Origin: an uncultured Clostridia bacterium
Lineage (GTDB): Bacteria; Bacillota_A; Clostridia; TANB77; CAG-508
DNA: 38,362 bases
Assembly: GCA_944388685.1 (NCBI GenBank)
Contig: CALXJS010000008.1
Coordinates: 1-38,362, forward strand
Direction of reading: 5' to 3'
Shown: positions 32,834 to 38,362 of the stretch, piece by piece
How the letters are laid out: every line of letters begins with the position of its first letter
Numbering within the stretch: the stretch's first letter is position 1
Notes under the pieces: model-generated
The model's database searches: none
Told to the model about the DNA's origin: nothing
What the model saw: only the letters and a program-made list of their open reading frames with translations
Translations under genes and position numbers: made by a program

Positions 32834-33218
32834 ATGAGACAATTTGGGCCAGGTTGATTTTTGTCTCACTTTTGTCGAAAAATGACGAACGTTTTGAAGG
32901 TTTCCTTTTGGATATTTTAGTTTGATTTAAAAATAACAAAAAATGTATATACTATTTTATTTATTAAATGGCTAACATTACAAAATATACAAATTCTAAC
33001 ATTATCAAGTGTAAAATCGCTGGTGCAACCGCGATTTTTTCACTTGATAATATAAAAATTTGTAATATTTTTTCATTTGCACATTTAATTTCATAAAATA
33101 GTATATACATTTTTTATTTTAAATTTAGTTAAAAATATCCAAAAGAAAGTATTTTTCAAACGTTCGTCATTTTTCGACAAAAGTGAGACAAAAATCAACC
33201 TGGCCCAAATTGTCTCAT
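32834..33218. repeat. Large nested palindrome 2 (385 bp)
   Basis: Outer arms 32834-32894 and 33158-33218 are 61-bp perfect inverted repeats. Inside them are imperfect middle segments, then perfect 23-bp arms (32938-32960 and 33093-33115), then a 132-nt imperfect core (32961-33092). The core is homologous to the reverse complement of the core at 14609-14739. Each outer end is itself a small palindromic unit TGAGACAA...TTGTCTCA (32835-32868 and 33184-33217). The right end overlaps the TGA stop of the kinase gene (33215-33217). Confidence 0.9.
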
Positions 33219-35335
33219 TTCCATCTAATTTCTACTTTGAATAAATCTCCATCTATATCGATTTTAAATTTTCCACCTTGCAATTCTGTTAGGCTTTCTG
33301 CAATTGAAAGTCCTAATCCACTTCCTTCTGTGTATCTTGATTTATCCCCTCTTACAAATCGTTGCATTAATTCTTCTGCACTAATGTTTAATTTGTCTTT
33401 TGATATATTTTTGAATTCTAAGTATACTTCTTCTTTTTGTTTTTCTAACTTGATATATACTCTTGAACCTTCTAAAGCATATTTTGATATGTTGCTAAAG
33501 ACATTTTCAATTACACGATATAGATATCGATTGTCTGCTTTTATTAAAACATTTTCTTCTGGTAAATCCATTTCTAGTTTTAAGTTTTTCTTTTCTAATT
33601 TATCTTCAAATTCTCCAACCATTTGATTTAATAATTCTTTTAAATTGATTACTTCCATATTTAACTTTACATTTCCAGAAGATACTTTTGAAGCTTCTAC
33701 TAAATCTTCTATTAACTTCTTTAATCTCTGTGACTTTTTGTCTAACACTGCAATGTATTGTTCTATTTGTGCGTTTTGGATATCTTCTTTCTTTAATAAA
33801 TCCACATAATTTATGATTGAAGTTAATGGTGTTTTTATATCATGTGATACATTTGTAATTAATTCGGTTTTTAATCTTTCTGATTTTAAACTTTGTTCAA
33901 TGGCATTGGTAAAACCACCTGCTATATCATTAATATATTTTGCCATGATTTTTAAAGTTCCTTCTAATTGTTCTTCATCTAATTTGACATTTGGATTTCC
34001 TTCATATATATTTCGTAAAGCTTCATTAATTTTTTGTACATTTTTATTATATTGTAATAGTTTATAATATGCCCATATCCAAAAAGCAATTAATAGGATG
34101 AGACCTATTCCACTCCAGAACATACATGCCAATATGATGCTAATGCCTACAAATCCCCAATAAATAATTGTTATTTTTCGATTCGTATTTTCTTTATCGG
34201 TTACTTTTCTAAATATTTTTTGAACGGTTACTTTTATCCATCTACACACTTTATAGATTAAAAATGAACGAATAAATTGTTTTGCCTTTAATCTTCTGAT
34301 AGTGGTAGCAACCCATACTGCTAAACTTGCATAACCAATTAAATAACATAGTAGGAATACAGATACGAGAATTCTTTGTGGGATTTGCGATTCAATACTT
34401 GCTAATGCAAAACTTATCATCATTCCAATGATAAACATAATTACAATTGATATGATTTCATAAGAAATTTTATCTAAACTATTTAATTGAATACCTTCTT
34501 TTCCTTTTTCATGCCCCGTTGCCCAAATTAAATACACAATCATTGCAATAATTGAAATTGCTGACAATGGTATTAAATAGCTTGGTAAGTTTTCATGTCC
34601 TTTAAATAGATTATACACAGTTTGTTGGACATATAAGGAATTTGAATAATTTAACATCGTTGGGTCAATATTTGAATATACCTCATATCCTTCAAAATTA
34701 TCCACAGAATAGTAAGATGATGTTATATATTTTGCGCTTTCTTGATTAATGCTGGTAATATTTGTTGTGATATTTCCATCTTGATAACTCCAATTGGTCT
34801 TTTTTGCTTTTAATTTATTGATTTCTTCTGGATAATCATTTGACCTGATATTGGTAAACATATTTCCGGTTTCTTTATCAATAATAATATAATAGATATA
34901 TGGACTTAATCTAGTATTATTATAATGTATAGATTCATAATATACTGGATATTCATAGCTTTCATCTTCTATTTCACTATAATTGTCATATGGATTTTCT
35001 ATTTCTACGTCTTCTGTATTTGTATCTGTAGTCGAATATGAAGTTGTTAAAGATGATTCTGATGTTATTTCAGATGTTTCTAAGGTATTTACATCCTCTG
35101 CATTTTCTTTCATTTGCCTTTTATCCCTATTAATATCTTGAACATTAGAAATTAATGTTGCTAAATATTCTCTTCCGAATTCTTCTGTTTCAATATATTC
35201 TTCTGGGCCATCCATTTCTCCATATTGTGAAGTAATCGATATATCTATAATGCTAATTGCTAAAATGAAAATCATAACAGGGATTAATATATAACATAAA
35301 AATTTTAACAATATTGAATCTCTTATATTTTGCAT
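33215..35335 (-). CDS. Sensor histidine kinase
   Basis: A 706-aa membrane kinase. It has an N-terminal transmembrane helix (about 10-30), a large extracellular sensor region (about 35-250, rich in Ser, Thr, Tyr, Asp), then several transmembrane helices (about 253-270, 290-312, 320-345, 388-425). The HisKA domain has phospho-acceptor His498 in NVSHDIKTPL, and the HATPase domain has an N-box (ENVFSNISKYA) and G-box GSGLGLSIAESL. It is encoded 16 nt after the response regulator at 35352, in the usual regulator-kinase order. The stimulus is unknown; the multi-helix middle section is more complex than in simple two-helix sensors. Its stop codon lies within the outer arm of palindrome 2. Confidence 0.93.
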   Translation of the reverse strand: MQNIRDSILLKFLCYILIPVMIFILAISIIDISITSQYGEMDGPEEYIETEEFGREYLATLISNVQDINRDKRQMKENAEDVNTLETSEITSESSLTTSYSTTDTNTEDVEIENPYDNYSEIEDESYEYPVYYESIHYNNTRLSPYIYYIIIDKETGNMFTNIRSNDYPEEINKLKAKKTNWSYQDGNITTNITSINQESAKYITSSYYSVDNFEGYEVYSNIDPTMLNYSNSLYVQQTVYNLFKGHENLPSYLIPLSAISIIAMIVYLIWATGHEKGKEGIQLNSLDKISYEIISIVIMFIIGMMISFALASIESQIPQRILVSVFLLCYLIGYASLAVWVATTIRRLKAKQFIRSFLIYKVCRWIKVTVQKIFRKVTDKENTNRKITIIYWGFVGISIILACMFWSGIGLILLIAFWIWAYYKLLQYNKNVQKINEALRNIYEGNPNVKLDEEQLEGTLKIMAKYINDIAGGFTNAIEQSLKSERLKTELITNVSHDIKTPLTSIINYVDLLKKEDIQNAQIEQYIAVLDKKSQRLKKLIEDLVEASKVSSGNVKLNMEVINLKELLNQMVGEFEDKLEKKNLKLEMDLPEENVLIKADNRYLYRVIENVFSNISKYALEGSRVYIKLEKQKEEVYLEFKNISKDKLNISAEELMQRFVRGDKSRYTEGSGLGLSIAESLTELQGGKFKIDIDGDLFKVEIRWK

Positions 35336-35351
35336 GGCTTCACCTTCTTCT

Positions 35352-36059
35352 TTATTTTATATCTTCCACTTTATATCCAATTCCCCAAATCACTTTTAAG
35401 TATTTTGGGTCTTTTGGATTAATTTCAATCTTCTCTCTGATATGTCTAATATGAACAGCTATAATATTTTCTGCACCATAGCTTTCTTCATTCCATACAT
35501 TTTCATAAATTTGTTCTATGGAATATACTTTTCCTTTGTTTTCCAATAAAAATTTTAATATGTTATACTCTGTTGCTGTCAACTTGATTTCTTTTCCATC
35601 TACTGTGACTTTCTTTGTCTCGTCATTCATTTCCAAAGCACCTGTTGTCAAAAAATTTCCTGTTTTTGTTTCTGATTTTACATTTGCCTGGTTAAAGTCA
35701 ACATATCTTCTAATATTTGATTTTACTCTTGCTATTAATTCTAATGGATTAAATGGTTTTGTAACATAGTCGTCTGCTCCTGTATTTAATCCTGAAATTT
35801 TATCATAGTCTTCTGATTTTGCAGAAAGCATAATAACCGGAATCGTTTTATCTTTTCTAATTTCTTGCAATGTTTCTATTCCATCTTTATTTGGCATCAT
35901 GATATCTAAAATAATTAAATGAATTTCATTTTCTTTTAACTTTTCTAAAGCCTCTTCTCCATCATAGGCTTTTATAATATGATATCCTTCTTGTGACAAA
36001 TAGATTTCAATAGCATTTACGATTTCTTTATCATCATCTACAACTAATATATTATACAT
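35352..36059 (-). CDS. OmpR/PhoB-family response regulator
   Basis: A 235-aa regulator. The receiver domain has phospho-acceptor Asp52 (LIILDIMMPNKDG), the acidic pair VVDDD at the start and Lys101 (TKPFNPLE). The C-terminal winged-helix DNA-binding domain ends in the family's HIRHIREKIE...VIWGIGYKVE. Its partner is the kinase immediately downstream. The leader ACCTTAAGAAAGGAATGAG recurs before the flavodiiron gene. Confidence 0.95.
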   Translation of the reverse strand: MYNILVVDDDKEIVNAIEIYLSQEGYHIIKAYDGEEALEKLKENEIHLIILDIMMPNKDGIETLQEIRKDKTIPVIMLSAKSEDYDKISGLNTGADDYVTKPFNPLELIARVKSNIRRYVDFNQANVKSETKTGNFLTTGALEMNDETKKVTVDGKEIKLTATEYNILKFLLENKGKVYSIEQIYENVWNEESYGAENIIAVHIRHIREKIEINPKDPKYLKVIWGIGYKVEDIK

Positions 36060-36143
36060 AATTTATCTCATTCCTTTCTTAAGGTACAAATCTGGTTGGA
36101 AAAGATTTAAATTTTCAACCTTTTTTCCTCCTCTAGCATATAT

Positions 36144-36149
36144 ACTATA
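36144..36149 (-). promoter_or_regulatory. Extended -10 of the two-component operon
   Basis: Minus strand TATAGT (36149-36144) preceded by TGG, with no clear -35. The site faces the response regulator, about 85 nt upstream of its start. Confidence 0.5.
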
Positions 36150-36201
36150 CCACATTTTTATTAATAATAAATAGAGGATTTATTAATTTTTTATTAAGGA
36201 T

Positions 36202-36257
36202 TGTCAATGGGGACGGAGATTTTGACAACATTGTCAAAATCTCCGTCCCCATTGACA
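36202..36257. repeat. Two palindromic units head-to-head, perfect 27-bp inverted repeat
   Basis: 36202-36228 and 36231-36257 are exact reverse complements with a 2-nt loop (CA). Each arm is one GGGGACG-type unit with its own TTGTCAA/TTGACAA ends. It abuts the ATPase stop codon (36258-36260) and may terminate that gene. Confidence 0.92.
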
Positions 36258-38362
36258 TTATTCATCCTTAAAACTATTAATTTTAAATAACTTAAATAAT
36301 TCTACTATAATTAATGGTGCTATTACTAATCCAATTAATTCAATGATATTTTCTGTTGGTAATACTGGTATACTAAAGATTCCTCTTAAAGCAGGTACTG
36401 CTAAAATAATTCCCATCAATAATGCTGAACCCAGTACAGCCCATATTAATTTACTATTATTAAATACTTTTGTTTTAAAGATTGATTTTTTGTTATTTCT
36501 AATATTAAATACATGTACCAATTCTGAGAAGGCTAGTGTCACAAATGCCATGGTTTGACCTACTTCTATTTTTGATTCGTCTAATGTTAATCCATCAATT
36601 GGTTCTGTTGTTGTTGCAAGTCCTATCATAAATGCCCCAAGTGTTAGTAGTCCTATCATAATACCTTGGTATACAATTCTCCATGTCATTCCTTTTGTGA
36701 ATACACCCTTTCCAGGTTTGTTTGGTTTTCTATTCATGATGTCTGCATTTGCTGGGTCAAATGCTAATGCTAGTGCTGGTAATGAGTCTGTTACTAAGTT
36801 TATCCATAAAATGTGAATTGGTAATAAAATTTCTAAGTGAGCAATATCGGTTATTCCAAACCAACTAGCAAATAATGGCGTTAATAATGTTGCTAAGAAC
36901 AATACAACAACTTCCCCTATGTTACTTGATAATAAGAATTGAATAACTTTTAAAATATTGTCATAAATTCTTCTACCTTCTTCTACTGCTGATACAATCG
37001 TTGCAAAGTTATCATCTGTTAGAATAACATCTGCCGCTTCTTTAGCAACGTCTGTTCCCACAATTCCCATTGCACAACCAATATCTGATGTTTTTAATGC
37101 AGGGCTATCGTTTACACCATCACCTGTCATAGCTACGATTTCGCCATTTTTTTGCCATGCTTTTACAATTCTTACTTTATGCTCTGGAGATACTCTTGCA
37201 TATACAGAGTAATGTCTTACATTTTTTTGTAGGTCTTCATCAGACATTTTTTCTAATTCTGCCCCAGTAATGGCTTCATCTTCATTTTCTAATATGCCTA
37301 ATTTTTTAGCGATTGCTGTTGCTGTAATTTTGTGGTCACCTGTAATCATTACTGTTTTGATGCCTGCTGTCTTACATTTTTCTACTGCTTTTTTGGCTTC
37401 TTCTCTTGGTGGGTCTATCATTCCAACCATTCCCACAAAAATTAAATCACTTTCTATATTTTCCAATTCTGCTTGTGTTGGTTCATGATCAAATTCTTTG
37501 TATGCACATGCTAAAACTCTTAAAGCCTCTTTTGCCATTTCTTCATTTTTTTGTTTAATGGTTACTACATAATTATCTAAATCTTCTTTTATCTCGTTAT
37601 TATATAAATATCCTTTACAAATTTTTAGTAATTCATCTACATCACCTTTGGTATCTGCGATATCACTTTGATTTACTTTATTAACTGTTGTCATCAATTT
37701 TCTATCTGAATCAAATGGTACTTCTGCAATACGTATCATTCTATCATAAATTGATGGGTCAAAATTTAGTTTAAATGCCATATCCACTAATGCCGTTTCT
37801 GTTGGGTCTCCTGTTAAAGTTCCATCTTTTGCAATTTTGGTATCATTACATAACATATTGGCATATACTAAAGTTGTCATATCTTCTGCTACATTTTTGT
37901 TATCAATTTCTTCTAAATCTTTGATTTCTCCATTTAAGAATACTTTTTCAACTGTCATTTTATTTTGTGTTAACGTTCCTGTTTTATCTGAACAGATAAC
38001 CGTTGCACTTCCCAATGTTTCAACTGCTGGTAATTTTTTCACAATCGCATTTCTTTTAACCATTTTTTGCACACCAATTGCTAAAACAATTGTTGATACA
38101 GCTACTAAACCTTCTGGAATGGCTGCTACTGCTAATGATACAGCTGTCATAAACATATGGATTGGTTCCTTTTGTTGGAATAATCCTATAATAAAGATAA
38201 CCACACAAATGACGATGGCTGTAATTCCCAATGTTTTTCCTAATTTATTTAATTTTTGTTGTAGAGGCGTAATTTGTTCTTCTGTTTCATTAATCATTTC
38301 TGCAATTTTTCCAACTTCTGTTGTCATTCCTGTTTCTACAACAATTCCTTTTCCTCTACCAT
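36258..38362 (-). CDS. Calcium-transporting P-type ATPase, 5' end outside the window
   Basis: The frame is open through the right edge, where the actuator-domain motif VETGMTTEVGKIA is visible, so roughly the first third of the gene is missing. Further motifs are IPEGL in helix M4, the phosphorylation site DKTGTLT, MTGDGVNDSPALK of the hinge and NLVTDSLPALAL in M6. The IPEGL and N-x-x-T-D ligands fit a Ca2+-ATPase of the SERCA/PMCA branch. Seven to eight transmembrane helices remain. It would pump Ca2+ out of the cytoplasm at the cost of ATP. The stop is adjacent to a perfect 27-bp inverted repeat. Confidence 0.92.
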   Translation of the reverse strand, partial: GRGKGIVVETGMTTEVGKIAEMINETEEQITPLQQKLNKLGKTLGITAIVICVVIFIIGLFQQKEPIHMFMTAVSLAVAAIPEGLVAVSTIVLAIGVQKMVKRNAIVKKLPAVETLGSATVICSDKTGTLTQNKMTVEKVFLNGEIKDLEEIDNKNVAEDMTTLVYANMLCNDTKIAKDGTLTGDPTETALVDMAFKLNFDPSIYDRMIRIAEVPFDSDRKLMTTVNKVNQSDIADTKGDVDELLKICKGYLYNNEIKEDLDNYVVTIKQKNEEMAKEALRVLACAYKEFDHEPTQAELENIESDLIFVGMVGMIDPPREEAKKAVEKCKTAGIKTVMITGDHKITATAIAKKLGILENEDEAITGAELEKMSDEDLQKNVRHYSVYARVSPEHKVRIVKAWQKNGEIVAMTGDGVNDSPALKTSDIGCAMGIVGTDVAKEAADVILTDDNFATIVSAVEEGRRIYDNILKVIQFLLSSNIGEVVVLFLATLLTPLFASWFGITDIAHLEILLPIHILWINLVTDSLPALALAFDPANADIMNRKPNKPGKGVFTKGMTWRIVYQGIMIGLLTLGAFMIGLATTTEPIDGLTLDESKIEVGQTMAFVTLAFSELVHVFNIRNNKKSIFKTKVFNNSKLIWAVLGSALLMGIILAVPALRGIFSIPVLPTENIIELIGLVIAPLIIVELFKLFKINSFKDE

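Noticed and set aside
31301..33218. A complete integrative element with attL and attR around the recombinase
   Set aside because: No tRNA gene or convincing direct repeat was found on both sides; the cargo is at most one small gene.

Overview
The window is about 38 kb of AT-rich DNA (roughly 30% GC by eye). The organism is most likely an uncultured, endospore-forming, low-GC Gram-positive anaerobe of the class Clostridia. Evidence: a full spoIVA gene, TTGACA/TATAAT promoters (many with an extended TG), strong AGGAGG ribosome sites, a flavodiiron protein, and a bile-salt-hydrolase-type enzyme that suggests an intestinal habitat. I cannot name a genus.

Layout. Positions 1-4,000 (minus strand): the infC-rpmI ribosomal operon with an attenuator-like leader, then prmC-whiA-hemW. 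4,180-5,050 (plus): two small membrane proteins. 5,100-5,350: a 6S RNA gene on the minus strand. 5,590-8,400 (minus): hemolysin-III-type membrane protein, dprA, folD. 8,700-11,900 (minus): two small hypotheticals and ligA. 12,000-14,870: an accessory pocket with an AAA-ATPase/nuclease-like protein, an IS200 element and a large palindrome. 14,870-17,130 (minus): a hexapeptide-repeat protein and a UAP1-type UDP-sugar pyrophosphorylase. 17,280-19,060 (plus): a duplicated 90-bp element and spoIVA. 19,200-22,900 (minus): an unrecognised 360-aa protein, rlmN and the bile-salt-hydrolase-family gene behind a 61-codon gene. 23,155 (plus): a small membrane protein with a long structured leader. 23,826-26,770 (minus): flavodiiron protein and an anchored extracellular protein. 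26,990-31,250 (minus): a MarR regulator and a heterodimeric ABC exporter with a recognisable operator. 31,300-32,730: an unrecognised small gene and a frameshifted tyrosine recombinase. 33,215-36,060 (minus): sensor kinase and response regulator. 36,258 to the right edge: a truncated Ca2+ P-type ATPase.

The most unusual content is not protein coding. Two loci (14,560-14,797 and 32,834-33,218) carry large palindromes. They share a ~131-nt imperfect-hairpin core in opposite orientations, but the arms outside the core differ between loci while being near-perfect inverted repeats within each locus. One palindrome appears to be bounded by an 8-bp direct repeat and split by IS200. In addition, a family of ~28-35-nt palindromic units with a GGGGACG-type centre is scattered over the window, very often touching or overlapping the stop codon of a gene. 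Two such units cap the ends of the 385-bp palindrome.

Translation signals are also unusual at several genes. infC and dprA appear to start at AUA codons, folD is preceded by a two-codon mini-ORF carrying the good ribosome site, and the hemolysin-III gene has its ribosome site separated from the start by a hairpin.
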